Shown here: positions 1 through 10,880 of the stretch, piece after piece
Layout: the number at the start of each line of letters is the position of its first letter
Position numbering within the stretch: position 1 is the stretch's first letter
Source of the DNA: Sepioteuthis lessoniana
Taxonomy: Eukaryota > Mollusca > Cephalopoda > Myopsida > Loliginidae
DNA length: 64,000 nt
Direction of reading: 5' to 3'
Assembly (NCBI GenBank): GCA_963585895.1
Contig: OY757921.1
Location: forward strand, 56,175,081 to 56,239,080
Translations under genes and position numbers: made by a program
Notes under the pieces: model-generated
Seen by the model: only the letters and a program-made list of their open reading frames with translations
What the model was told of the DNA's origin: nothing
Databases searched by the model: none

Positions 1-2260
1 AACGTTGTCTCTGGGATGTAAAGCCTTATGCATTGTCATTAGTTTTCTTGTTCTTTGGTCCATTTGTTTAAGTTCGTCTCTGGTCTACTTGAGAAAGGGT
101 CCGGAGTATCTAACGAGCCCAGATATTTATTCCCTTGATAAAGTTTCTGCGATTGAGTTTTGTCTCGAGTAGTTTTCTTGTTCTCCTGAGATATTCTTTT
201 TGAATTTTTTCTTTCATTTCCACTTGTTTGGTGGTGTCAGCCTCCAAGATGCTCAAGTATTTGTAGGTTTCGTTTTCTGCGAATGTTTTAATCTTATCTT
301 GGTTCCATTCCGTCAGTTAGCTGTCGTTTGCCACTTTTCATTATAAGCATTGCTCACACTTCTATGCGAAATTCCATTCCTATGTCCTGTCTGTACACTC
401 CAACAGTATGTATTATAGTTTCCAGTTCTTTTTCATTTTTCTGCAAATAGTTTGATGTCATCCATACTTTTTCCTGCGATCTACAAAGCTTGTATCCGGC
501 TGTGCATTTTCTGAGTATGCGGTTAAGTGGCATCATGGCAATTATGAATAATAAGGGTGATAGAGCATCTCCTTGGAAAATACCTCTTTGGATCTTTGCT
601 TCAGCTAATCTTCTTCCTCCTGCAGTCAATTCCACTCTCCGGGTTTTCACGGTTTTGTCGATGAAGTTTATGACTTCATCAGATATTTTATACATTTTGA
701 GGCTGTTTATTATCCAGCTTTGCGGAACCATATCATATGCCTTTTTATTGTCAATCCAGACCATAGCTAGATTTTTCCGTGTGGTTTTGCTCTTATTTAG
801 AATGTGTTGATCTATGTAAAGTAATTCTGCTGTGCCTCTGGATCCTTTGCAGCATCCTTTCTGTTCGTCAGGGAACAATCCGCGGTTTGTTAGCGAGTAG
901 TAAATTTCTTCCTTTATTTGTGCTGGTAATATTTTCCACATCATTAGTAGGCAAGTTATGGGTCTGTAATTGTTTGGGGCGGTTCCTTTGTTTGGGTCCT
1001 TTTGTATGAATATGGTCCTTCCTTTGGTCATCCACTCTGGTACGTGTGCTATTTTTAGGCATTTATTCATTTCTAGTGCTAGTCTGTTGTGAATGGAGGA
1101 GAACTTCTTGAACCAGAAACCATGTATTCCATCATGGCCTGGCATTTTCCAGTTTGATAACTTTTTAAGTGTCGTTTTGAGTAAATCAGTGTGTATTCCA
1201 GCTTTCGTGCCTTCTTCGAGTTGTTCTAGTTCTCTTGTGATATGATTTATCCATTCAGCCTTTTTATTATGTTTTGGGTTGCCATATTTTAGTCCAGAAT
1301 CGTTGGATTTCTTTTGCATCCGGTTGTTGGTATGTTTTATTGTCATCTCCTTCCAATTGTAGATAGAATTTTCTTTCATTATTTTGAAATGTGTTATTTT
1401 GTTTGTATTTTTTTACCCTTAGTCGATATCTCTTCAATCTTACTTCTTTTGCCAGTACCCTCTGGTATATTTCCTCAAGTTGAATTGTAAGATTTTTCTG
1501 TAATGTTTTTCTTTCCTGTTCCAATCAATTCCAACGTTCTTCTTTTGTTTTACCAATTTTAGCTGTTTTCGTAGGGTTTTTTTTATCTGGGTTTCTAGTC
1601 GAAATTCCCATCCTGATTTTGACTTTTCTTTCGTGACCCTTGAAGGGATCCCAATTTTCTCGCAAATCAATTTCGCTCCTTCATAAATTAATTCATTTAA
1701 TTCGGTTATATTATTCGTGGATATATATGTTAGTATGTGATTCACCTTTTTTGTCTCTGCCTTGACTATTCTCCATTCAATGTTTCTTAATGATGGTAAA
1801 GTGGTCTTTTCACTGTTTAAAATTCTCTTTAAATTTCTTAGAATTAACTTTTGTTCTTGTGTTAGTGTTTGCTCTGGGTTATTTTGTTGTGTAGTGTTTG
1901 GTTGGGTGGGGTTTTCATTTTCCGAAGTTGATTGTTCATTTTGGATGGGGTGTTTTTGTTTGTTAATATTTGATGTGCCAGGTAATGTATTATTACTCCT
2001 TTCTTGATCATTTATTTTTGGTGTATTTCTATTATTTCAAGTTCTGAAAACCAACCCTTCTTCATTATCGTTCTAACTTGATCAGCGAGTCTCTGACTAG
2101 TTGTCTGAAAATTAGAAAGTTCTTGCCAGATCTCCATCATTCTTTTCCTGTATCCTCTCTGTGTAGGGTTACTCCTAAAATAACAGTGTAATGCGAATTG
2201 GTTGTCTTCCCTAGTCCATGCTTTCCGTTTAGGTCTCTGGTTGGTGTGGTTCCTTAAGTC
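1..2260 (-). pseudogene. broken ORF: Myb-like domain + reverse transcriptase
   Basis: The longest open stretch is 354-1379 (341 codons) and carries the fingers/palm of a reverse transcriptase: NYRPITCL, EQKGC-KGSRGTAELL, WIDNKKAYDMVPQSWI (motif A region) and GIFQGDALSPLLF (motif B region). The catalytic MDD of motif C survives in the DNA at about 452-464 but in another frame, because a few codons just upstream (after SQEK) are missing. In the correct frame 1-75 reads ELKQMDQRTRKLMTMHKALH, part of the same family's thumb. Upstream, 1440-1745 encodes a basic helical linker. At about 2050-2250 an open stretch beginning RPKRKAWTREDNQFALHCYF and ending KKGWFSELEI looks like the Myb/SANT-type N-terminal DNA-binding region of R2/R4-type elements. 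At least three frame breaks. Function would be target-primed reverse transcription; here it is a relic. Confidence 0.75.
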
Positions 2261-2520
2261 ACTATTTGTGTACCTGAAAAGAAAACAGCCAACATTCGCA
2301 AGATGACTATCTCCCCCCCCCCATGTTGGCTATCAAAAGAGCACCGGCCGATCATGACACCCAGGTCTGAGTCCTGGGTCCCACATTGTGTAATATTTGA
2401 ATTTGACATTTTATCATGGGTGGTATATTGTGGCTATACCAGACCCAGGGGTTGTTTATTATCTGCGCACCTGACACAGACGTGACCGATGACAGTCATG
2501 GCGACTGTTCATTGACAGCA
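1..2520 (-). mobile_element. R4/Dong-like non-LTR retrotransposon (LINE), partial at left edge
   Basis: A minus-strand LINE whose 3' part lies beyond base 1. Reading right to left: a probable 5' UTR (about 2270-2520), a Myb-like segment (about 2050-2250), a basic lysine/glutamine-rich linker (about 1270-1745), reverse transcriptase (about 450-1270) and the start of the thumb region (1-350). The clade call rests on the RT style (NYRPITCL, EQKGC-KGSRG, WID-KKAYDMVP-SWI, GIFQGDALSPLLF), which I associate with the R4/Dong group of elements using a restriction-like endonuclease. The 5' UTR is shared with the second copy at 40.8-41.7 kb: both contain a stretch reading, in element sense, CAGATAATAAACAACC and then TATAGCCACAATATAC. 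The copy is dead (frameshifts, stops). Confidence 0.75.
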
Positions 2521-3765
2521 GTTTACAAAAAAAAAAGTTTTAACTTAGTTAAAATCCAATTACTTACTCTTATGATTTATTTCATAACTTTAATCATTCC
2601 CATGTAATCTTTGTTTTCTATTTATTGCTCGATTTTCAAATTTCCATTAAACTGGTAATATAAGAAATACAAACTCCTAATATTTTCCGTTATATGAGGG
2701 ATGGGAAAATTCTAATACTATCAGGCTACCACAAATACAGATTTCAGATTATATAGAAAGTCACAGAAGTGATATAGGAGATAATAGGCGGCTGAATTTA
2801 AAACAATTCTATTTCGTCGTCTCAAAAAAATTACCTGAAATAAATTTAGGTCATTTAGTAAGTCTTCATTTAAATACAACTGTTCAGCAAACGATTTTAC
2901 GAGACACAAAAATCAGTGTTTTTAAATAGAGACAAAGTTACCAACATTTTCTCTTTGAGCAGAACTCACTGCAACAGATCTGTTCCCTCATTCACTCCGA
3001 CCCACTCCAATGTTCATTATAATTATTATTATACTTGTTTTTTGTTTTTATAACCGACAGAATTCGCTGTGTCAGAAATTTAGATCTTCATATTCTTGTT
3101 TAATAAACCCTGACCATTAAATCATCACAGATTAAAATAAGCAATTAATGTTTTTAATTCATCAACTCAAAAGTTCAACCTATGATCACTAAATTTTCTG
3201 GGATTACTAATTGGACCCCGGTGAATACTTTTAGAAGATTAACTTTTTTTTAAATGTTAGAACTTTTAAAGCGTTTGCCAAGAAGGTGGTTTCAATTTAC
3301 AATGTAAATATAATGTTAAACAGAACCTTCACTTAGAGTTCATTACATTCTAAAATGTTCAATTTTTTTCATCACTAGTCATTGATAGGCTCAAAATCTG
3401 TGATATACATTCACGAGAGTGTAATGAAGTTCAAATGTCTACTCATACTTTACCGTTGATTTCGAGTAAATTATGGGAAACCCATTTTCTAAATTTAGGC
3501 TCCTTTCAAGATTATTATAGATGATGGTTGTCCACTGAATTCACTTTTTATATTGATCCTTCAACAGTGACTCAGTCAAAAAAAGATAATCTCTAGACTG
3601 AACAAAAAGACCTGATTGCATATTTTAAGCTGATTAAACTTTTTTCTAAACATTTCAAACCATTTTGGACAATTAATCTTGTTTAAATAAGCTACTTTTT
3701 AAATACCGTCAATATTTCTGTTTGTTTCTGCGTATTGTCTTTTCAAAATGCACATCATTACATAG
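2521..3765. other. AT-rich region, nothing recognised
   Basis: About 1.2 kb of AT-rich DNA without an ORF resembling a known protein, without long tandem repeats and without RNA-gene features that I can see. Confidence 0.5.
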
Positions 3766-3960
3766 TTTACGTGCTCGTGGCGTAACGGTTATCGCATTAG
3801 AAAATGAAATCCGTGACCAGAATTCAAATCCTGGACAAATCTGTTTGCATCACACATTGTGCAAATACCCTCGCAAAAAGTTCGAATCCAGCTATTCTCC
3901 CTTCAGCTATGAGTAAATAATAAGGCTCTTTTACCTTGGTTCAAGCCTGGAGTGCTCTGT
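3766..3960 (+). repeat. tRNA-derived SINE, family C
   Basis: tRNA-like head: GGCGTAACGGTTATCG (box A region, near 3778) and AATTCAAATCCTGG (box B region, near 3822). It is followed by a body with CCCTTCAGCTATGAGTAAAT. The same head and body recur at 22265, 32740, and in reverse at 21460, 22955 and 34845, which defines the family. Confidence 0.7.
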
Positions 3961-4189
3961 TTGATTTGCTTCTAATTTGAATAGTCTTAAAACTAATATT
4001 TTTGTGAGATTAGAATTGTTGTGTTCTGGTTAGTGAACACAAGTAGTAGTAATAAGACAAACCACGATATGTGAGGAAATAGTTGTATTTACAGGAAAGA
4101 GTATTTACATAAGAAGATAGGATTAGTGATAGAGTAATGATATACTTAAACAATAAGAACGGCTCATCTGGTCTGACTCGTAGGCTTAT
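3961..4189. other. short AT-rich spacer, nothing recognised
   Basis: No coding or repeat signature recognised between the SINE and the 3' end of the Tx1-type LINE. Confidence 0.4.
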
Positions 4190-4386
4190 TTTATTTCATT
4201 GTATAAAATACAATGAAGGCACAAGGCCTTAAGGTTTGGGGGGGAAGGGGAAGGAAGCGGTCTTGCTTTAACTATGAATTCTAAGGGAACCTAGCAAGCC
4301 ACATTTGCCGACCTATTCAAAAGTACAATATATAACCATTCATCCATCATCATGCGCGCAGCAGCCACCAAAATACCACATTTGCT
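4190..4386 (-). other. probable 3' UTR of the Tx1-type LINE
   Basis: Follows the ORF2 stop in element sense. Holds a C-rich stretch (the G-run at about 4236-4258 on the plus strand), then GGCCTTGTGCCTTCATTG and an A-rich AATAAAATAA near 4190, compatible with a polyadenylated 3' end. The end is set by base composition only. Confidence 0.45.
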
Positions 4387-7300
4387 CTATGAAGAAGACC
4401 TACTTAAAACCCGAAAGTGGTGCATGATTTTATTTACAATATATAGTTTATTTACAATGGATATGATGGGAATGGGAGAAAAAAACCCGAAAAATATATA
4501 CACGAAAGAAAACAAGGAAAAAGGACCCGTACCGTAGACGCCATGGGCCGGCAGAGGAGGGAAGGATGACTCCAACATTGCCCCCTTTCTTACGACCAGG
4601 CTTGCTGCATTCACCCACCTTTTGCTGAATGTTATGCGATCCAAGCGTTTTCTATCGCATCTGATTTTGACCCTCAGCTGATGCCGAAAATACAAAACCA
4701 GATCACGATGAGAAAAGTTTGCATCGTCATACAATCCCTTGTTTCGCGTCGTCCGAATCACCATTCGGGCTACAGCTAGGATTGCGAAAAACACCACACG
4801 CTTCTCACAATGAAATGGAGGAAGAACGTTGTCTACGACGTAACCAACGTCGAGCAGCACAAGCTTTTTGGGTTCGATGCGAGCCGTCCACTCCCCGACG
4901 TGATCCCAAAACGGGCAGACTCGCTCGCAGTAGTAGAAGGCGTGCTCAGCCGTTTCTTCCAACCCACTGCTGCAGCGAGGGCAATCAGGCATGTCTGCCA
5001 GGCCCGCTTTGTAGTTCAAGTCGCCAGGTGAGCGAAAACTCGGAGTTGTTCAAGAAGCTCGATCCTGGCGCCCAATTCCAGTGAGAGCGGATCTCCTCCG
5101 CCGTCCAACCGTGCCGCTCGCTGAGAGGATCAGAAGCGGAACCCACCACCGATACAGTTCCTTCTGAGGCCACGAAAGGTCACTGGACCCAAAAAGGTTA
5201 CGAAGGGCCTTTCGGCACTTGCGGACAAACAGTGCTTCGCCCAAAGGCCTACGTCGACCTTCAGCCTTTGGGTCTGAGTTGAGGCGAGGAAAAGTCCGAC
5301 TAGCCTTTCGTCTCCACACCGAGTCCCCCATCAAGACTCGGCCCAGTCATGCAAGTCTTTCAGCAAGCCAGTGGCTCTCCAGATCAAGCATACCCAGACC
5401 CCCGTTGCGTGTACGTTGAATACAGACCTGCCTGCGGACCATCGGCCTTGCACCTCCCCAGAGCAATCTGGAGAGGGATTGTTGCAGTGCCAACCGATGT
5501 GCGCGGCGCAGGCATCCGCCCTGCCCTTTAAGGACAACCTCCTTGAAAGCCAGATTCCCACCTAAGCATTCACCTAAGCATGTACTTCCGACCAATTTCG
5601 CTCCAGTTGGAGGTCGGGGCCGAACCACACCCCGAGGATGCGGATGGGTCCGTCACTCCAGCGGAAGTGCCCTGGAAGAGTATTGCTACCCCTCCAAGCA
5701 CCGAGCCGCAAACCTTCGCTTTTGTCAAAATTGACCTTGGCCCCTGCAATCCGCTCATACTCGACAACCGCCTCTTTCACAGCCTCTATATCCAGCCGGC
5801 GGGATACAAAGACTGTGACGTCATCAGCAAACACGGAAACCCTTGCCGGCCAACGAATGGGATACCGCTCAGTGCCGGACTTGTCCCCTCATCCCTAAGC
5901 CTGCGCAGGAGGGGCTCCAACGCGAGGACATAGAGAAGAGGAGACAGAGGGCAACCTTGCAGAACCGAACGCTCGATCGCGATCGCCCCCGAACGCCTTC
6001 CGTTCACCTGCACCACTGCCTGGGGGTTGTGGTACATCATGCTAATCCATCTGCGGAACTCCGGTTTGAATCCGGCAGTCTCAAAAACAGACGCCAAGAA
6101 CCGATGGTCAACCCTATCGAAGGCCTTGGACTGATCTAAACTGATCAGCGCGGCTTCGGTGTCGTCTTTTATCCCCTCTAGGACCTCGCGACTCAAGTGC
6201 AGGTTGTCCTGGATAGATCTTCCCTTCACAGCAATGGTCTGTTCGGGGCCGATCAGATCGTTAATGACAAGCTGTAAACGATTCGCTAAGACCCGGGCCA
6301 AAATCTTTAACTCTGTGTTAAGCAGAGTTATGGGCCTGTAGTCGTCTAAACCCTCCCAAACATGCTTGCCACCTTTCTTCAGCAATGTGATCACGCCCTT
6401 GGTAACGCTACCAGGGATGGCTCCCTGGGCGAACCAAAGGTTGAACATATCTGTCAGAATAGGTACAAACATGTGCGACATCCTCAAGTACACTTCGTAG
6501 GGCAAACCATTTAGTCCCGGAGACTTGTTGAGGCCGACCTGCTTCAACGTATCACGGACTTCGCATTCAGTAACTACACCCTCGCAACTAGCCACTTCAG
6601 CCACCCCAAGGCGGGGGAAGTCGGCGAGATAGCTACGAAACTCCCGGAGCGGGAGTTCAGTGCAGCGTGCAAAGCGATCCCGAAAGTGCGTCCGAAAGGT
6701 GTCACGTATCTCACGAGTCGATCGCAGCAGACGCCCGTCCGGAGTCTTGACAGATGCGATGTACCGATCAGGGAACCTTCGCACTTCTTCACGCGCAGTT
6801 GCGTTCGATTTCACAGCTTCGTTGAGAACTCTCTTTAGCCTAGATCTAACTACTGATCCCTTGTAGCGCTCGCTACTCTCACGCTCAAGGTCCCTCCTAG
6901 CTAGCTCTACACCTAGGGAGTCCCCCCCCAGCCACCGCCCGGGAAAGTCTATCGTCTATAGATTTCGCCTCCGCGGTCCTATCTAAATTGAGCTGTCGAC
7001 CGTACTTGGTGGCGAAACCTCTAATCCTATGCTTAAGAGAAACCCGCCACCTATTCCCGGTAACCGCTCCAACTAACGCCCGCTGAATTAGGGATTTTAG
7101 CCGATCCCGGAAGTCCCGTATCTCCAGTAAGGAGGTATTTAACTTCCAGTAGCCGGCTAGACTAGGCCTATTAGACTGACTCTAATAAGTTTATGGTCAG
7201 TCTACGCTATCAAGTGGAACGTGGGACAACTAACAAAACCAATGTCAGCTCTTCTCACTAATACTCTGTCCAAGTAGGAACCTACTTTGGCAGAGGGTGA

Positions 7301-7881
7301 TCTATCTAGCCACGTCCACATCTCCCGCCCTGGGTGATCCAGACGAAACCTGTCGACCAAACCATGACGAGTCATGAAGCCGACAAGGCTGCTTTCACAC
7401 CTTCCTAATCTGTTAGCTCCCCGCCCGACCTTATCTATCTTGGGATCAAGGATCGCATTCCAATCACCCATTAAGACTAGCCGCTTCGTATTGTCCAGGA
7501 ACGGCGCCAACCGACGAAAAAGGAAACCCTCTACGCAGCGATATTGGACGCATAAACCGCAACCAGACGAAACATGAAACTTTTCACGGCAACATCGGCC
7601 ACAACCAACCGGCCCCCGTCACCTGCAAAAACAACGTCCACATCAGCATCAAGGCTGCATCCAACTAGCAAAGAGACCCCAGCGCTGGTGCAGCTGCCGT
7701 ATGCTGGGAAAACGTTAAAATCGCTTTCCAGCATCCGACAGTCGGCACCGCAAGAGAAGTGGGTCTCTTGCACTGCAGCAACATTTACACAGAGGTTCTT
7801 GAGTTCAGCAAGCAAGCGCGTACACTTGCTTGAATCCCTCAATCCCCTCACATTCAAACTGGCAAGGTTTAGAGCCATCAA
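4387..7881 (-). pseudogene. Tx1-type ORF2: endonuclease + reverse transcriptase, frameshifted
   Basis: Endonuclease half: 7881-7531 begins MMALNLASLNVRGLRD and carries the AAVQETHF motif. After a frameshift near 7510-7530 it continues in 7510-7202 with LVLMGDWNAILDP and GSYLDRVLV, the hallmark motifs of AP-like endonucleases. Reverse transcriptase: 6814-5786 (342 codons) with NKSPGLNGLPYEVY, DDYRPITLLNTELKILA, SLDQSKAFDRVDH (motif A) and SVLQGCPLSPLLYVLALEPL (motif B). A frameshift near 5840 moves motif C into the frame of 5834-5574, where FADD sits at 5820-5831. Downstream, 5628-5347 has RTRNGGLGMLDLESHW, and 5019-4387 has the Cys/His motif CPRCSSG-(x8)-H-(x4)-C. Upstream of 6814 the frame stays open to about 6910. 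At least four frame breaks. The role would be target nicking and cDNA synthesis. Confidence 0.85.
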
Positions 7882-7892
7882 TCCAACTTACC

Positions 7893-8342
7893 TTACTCAG
7901 TGTCAACTACGGGCCGGAAGTCTCCGGGGGTGAGGATGCCAACAGCCTGTCTCAAGGAGCCGGTGCCGAGCTCAGTGTTTACTCGGCCATCCCTAGACAC
8001 TCCACCGATATCTAGCGAGAACCGCACTTTTAGTGACCTATAAAAGGAGGGATGAACTAAAATAGGGACCCTCCCTGAGCAAAATGGTAAGCATCTTTTT
8101 AGAGAAGAGTGCTCCAATTCCGCCAGCTTTACACCCGTGTCGGTCTGGCGGGCCGTATACAAGAACTTCCATACGCCCTTGGTACGGTCGCCAGCCGATC
8201 GGATGAAAGTGGTCACCATGGCTGCACTCTTAAAGTTTAAAGGGTTGTTCACCTTCTTTTTGTCTATCTTTTCTAGATGCAGTAACGGCTTTAACATTTT
8301 TTTAAATGATGGTCCGTTACTGCATCTGCGTCTATGGTACAT
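7893..8342 (-). CDS. 150-codon open frame between ORF1 and ORF2 of the Tx1-type LINE, unknown
   Basis: An uninterrupted frame in element sense lying wholly in the inter-ORF gap, just after the A-tract at 8392-8416. It is fairly basic (starts MYHRRRC; contains KKMLKPLLHLEKIDKKKV). I recognise no domain. It could be a remnant of the ORF1 3' end, an inter-ORF spacer open by chance, or part of a nested retroposed sequence, since an A-tract precedes it. Not assigned a function. Confidence 0.3.
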   Translation of the reverse strand: MYHRRRCSNGPSFKKMLKPLLHLEKIDKKKVNNPLNFKSAAMVTTFIRSAGDRTKGVWKFLYTARQTDTGVKLAELEHSSLKRCLPFCSGRVPILVHPSFYRSLKVRFSLDIGGVSRDGRVNTELGTGSLRQAVGILTPGDFRPVVDTE

Positions 8343-8391
8343 AGTTGTTTTGCATTTTTTTTGTTGTTCTTCTTCAGCAATATTTGGCGCC

Positions 8392-8416
8392 TTTTTTTTT
8401 TTTTTTTTTTTTTTTG
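8392..8416. repeat. T-tract, 25 bp (A-tract in element sense)
   Basis: Homopolymer tract located between ORF1 and ORF2 of the Tx1-type LINE. An A-run in the sense strand between ORFs is unexpected for a polyadenylated element and may mark a nested insertion or slippage. Confidence 0.8.
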
Positions 8417-8419
8417 CTG

Positions 8420-10156
8420 TTAGGATGATTTAGCTTGGGGGTCTGTTTGTATGAGAGTCCGTTCAGGGAACAGTTCAGGGGAAGATGACGGACTCAGGGA
8501 TGGCAATGATAATGTTCTATTTAGATTTCGGGGTGATTGTCTCTCCAGCGATTGCGCTCTCCTTACATGTATGATTTGGTGGGGACGAATTTTTTGCAAC
8601 TGGGGATGAAATGGGGGTATTTCAAAATGAGGTTGATCTGTTGGTTGTGGTGGTTGTAGTGGTGGTAATGGGTGTTGTGAATATTGTGGGGGTTGTAGGG
8701 ACTCAGGGGGAGTATTCTGAGGAATGCAATATTGAAGGGGAAACATTGGTGGAAGTGATAGGGGAGGTGGTGGTAAAGAGAGGGGCGGAAAAGGAGCCAA
8801 GAGCGGTAGGTGTCTTGGAACTTGTTGGGGGAGAGGCTGCATTTGGGGATATGCGTTGGAGGGGCCCTCCAATGGGTCCTCAGTGCAGGACGGTCCCGCA
8901 CACATTTTTGGCAGCCCCTTCCCTTTAAATTGCTCGTGGTTTCCGTGTTTTCATGGTTTTCTTTGTTGGTTGTTTTTTCTTTTTTGTCTTTTTTATTGGT
9001 GAGGCTGGAGATGCTGGGGATGCTGGTGTCATTGCTGTTGCTGGTTTCTTTGCTGTTGTCGGAGCCTCTGGTACCTTTTTGGTTGCTGGAGTTGATGCTG
9101 ATGATACTGCTGTTGCTGGAGCCTTGGTTTGTTTTTGAGGAGGGAATGAATTGGACTTTTTTCCCCTTGTTTGGGGGATCCCCTCCTCTTCCGGGTCACC
9201 TCGGACCAGCCCTCTTGTTCATTTGTTTTAGGCTGGACCTGACCCGGGTCCTGGGCCTCCGCTGTCTTGCTGATGGTGGTGGTGGCTGTTGTAGCTGTTG
9301 TTGTTGCTGCTGCTGTATTTTCCAGTTTCTCAGGGCAAAACTTTGAGATGTGGCCAATCTGCTTACAATACCAACACCTTGGTCTTCGCCCCTCCACCAT
9401 CACAATCATCTGCCTGTCCCCGCTGATTAGGGTCTCGGGGATGGCTTTAAAGCCATCCCTCGTCAGGCACAGCCGGAAGGCATAATCCCCGTAGGCTGTC
9501 CCTTGTCCCGGCCGGAGATCTGAGGAAGTTAAACTCCTCCACTTGGCCGTTAGAGCTTAAATAAGCGGCCAAAACCTTCCCAGTAATGTGGGCCGGGACG
9601 TTACATATGGTGACGCGGAGCCTACGGGTGCCCCTGTACTCCGGCTGTAACCTGAAGTATTTCGTCGTAATGTTTCGTCGTAATGTTGTGCTAATTTCGC
9701 GGCCTGGTCTTCTGTAGGAAGCAGGACATCCCATGTCGCAAAACTTTTACGACAGAAGTACTGGCATGGGATGCCTGCCTTCCTCAACAGCTCCTCGAAT
9801 GTCTCCTTCTTCAGCCCCACTAACCTTTTTGTTTTGAGGTCAGAAATTACCAGCGAGAGGATCCTGGGCGTCAGTTTTTCGACTAACTCAGGGATGGGCA
9901 GGATTTCGTTGCCTTTAAAGTACTTAGCGTACTTCTCTACCCTATCCCTTTCGTAGTCAGCAGGTCCTCTCTGCTGGCCCTTCCAAGGCGTGGGGCTCTT
10001 TTGGGCCGGCTGTATTGGGCTGTCCTGGGTTGTTTCTTGTGTTGTCTGTTGAAAATCAGCGGGGATCGGCAGCGAAGGCCAATTTGCCCCAATCAAACTT
10101 TCCTGTGAAGGTTCGGTTTTGTCATCATCATATTTTTTGGAGGTAGAACTCTCCAT
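8420..10156 (-). pseudogene. Tx1-type ORF1: nucleic-acid-binding protein with CCHC knuckle, frameshifted
   Basis: Starts MESSTSKKYDDDKTEPSQES at 10156. The first 199 codons (10156-9557) hold the conserved N-terminal half, including FEELLRKAGIPCQYF and WDVLLPTEDQAAKLAQHYDE. A frameshift (and a small local duplication near 9670) passes the reading to 9734-9447 (RRLRVTICNVPAHITGKVLA), and another to 9409-9029, which contains the zinc knuckle CWYCKQIGHISKFC (CX2CX4HX4C, about 9335-9376) and WSEVTRKRRGSP. There follow Thr- and Gln-rich tracts and a proline-rich tail (8905-8420). The expected role is binding element RNA in the ribonucleoprotein particle. The Gln and Pro tracts come from trinucleotide-like runs and are prone to slippage, the likely cause of the last frame break. 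Confidence 0.8.
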
Positions 10157-10880
10157 GGCTGCAGCAGAGCTTGCAGCCAGGAGAGTAAAACTAAGGCCCC
10201 CACCTGTTGCAAGTGTGGAGGGGGGGTTCTACTGTTCAACAAAAAAGTGAAAATTAAAAAATAAGACAAGAGTACAACACGCCGGAAAAATTACAAAAAA
10301 ATTAGAACAAGTAGATACCCCTGAAAAAAGAGAAACACTCAAGACAAAACACGTTGATAAAAAAATCAAGTCCGACCACAAGTGACAAAAGCAAGTGACA
10401 AAAACAGTCACTAGTAACAACGTCTCAGGTAAGCTTGGAAAGAAAAAATAAAGTCCAACAAAAAACAAGTCTTACCGAGATAATAACAATGTGTCACGTG
10501 GTGTCCCATTGAGAAGATAGAAATAAAATTACTACTATCCTCTTGTTTGAATTAACAGTAGCAAGCCATCAGAGAATGACCGTTAAGAACAGATGTTTGT
10601 ACTCGGTGACCTCCCTCGGGTCGCCTGACAAGGGAAGGAAGAAGGACCCTAAAAACGCAAGTGGCACCTTCTTCCCGTCAGCGAAAAAAGAATAAGAAAA
10701 GTTAGTTGTTGGACAGGGTTCGTGGCAGACGGAACCAAAGATAGTACTCCGGGTAGAAGAAGACAAAAAAATATCTCGGACACGAAGGAGCCAAGTTCTT
10801 CAAGCCAGTATTAAAAATAGCATAAAGTCTATTAGCCCGTAAAAGAGGAACTCCATCAAAGAAAAAAAGATAAGTAAACC
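10157..10880 (-). other. probable 5' UTR of the Tx1-type LINE
   Basis: Upstream of the ORF1 ATG in element sense. It is moderately GC-rich (blocks such as CCTCCCTCGGGTCGCCTGACAA near 10609) compared with the AT-rich DNA beyond 10890, and has no protein similarity I recognise. The outer boundary is placed where composition changes, so it is uncertain. Confidence 0.4.

Larger units (their letters stand above)
4190..10880 (-). mobile_element. Tx1/L1-type non-LTR retrotransposon, nearly full length but decayed
   Basis: A 6-7 kb two-ORF LINE on the minus strand, visibly more GC-rich than its surroundings. Order in element sense: 5' UTR (about 10880-10157), ORF1 (10156-8420) with a CCHC zinc knuckle, an inter-ORF stretch (8419-7882) with an A-tract, ORF2 (7881-4387) with an AP-type endonuclease, reverse transcriptase with FADD, and a Cys/His C-terminal motif, then a 3' UTR to about 4190 ending near AATAAAATAA. 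Both outer boundaries are approximate, since I found no clear target-site duplication. ORF1 plus an APE-type ORF2 with this RT style is typical of the Tx1 branch of the L1 group. Several frameshifts make it inactive. Confidence 0.8.

Noticed and set aside
3770..3850. Functional tRNA gene at the SINE-C head
   Set aside because: Only box A- and box B-like motifs; no complete cloverleaf, and the head is repeated with a SINE body in many places.
8611..9346. Plus-strand Val/Leu-rich ORFs opposite LINE ORF1
   Set aside because: Shadow frames of the proline/glutamine-rich ORF1 tract on the minus strand.
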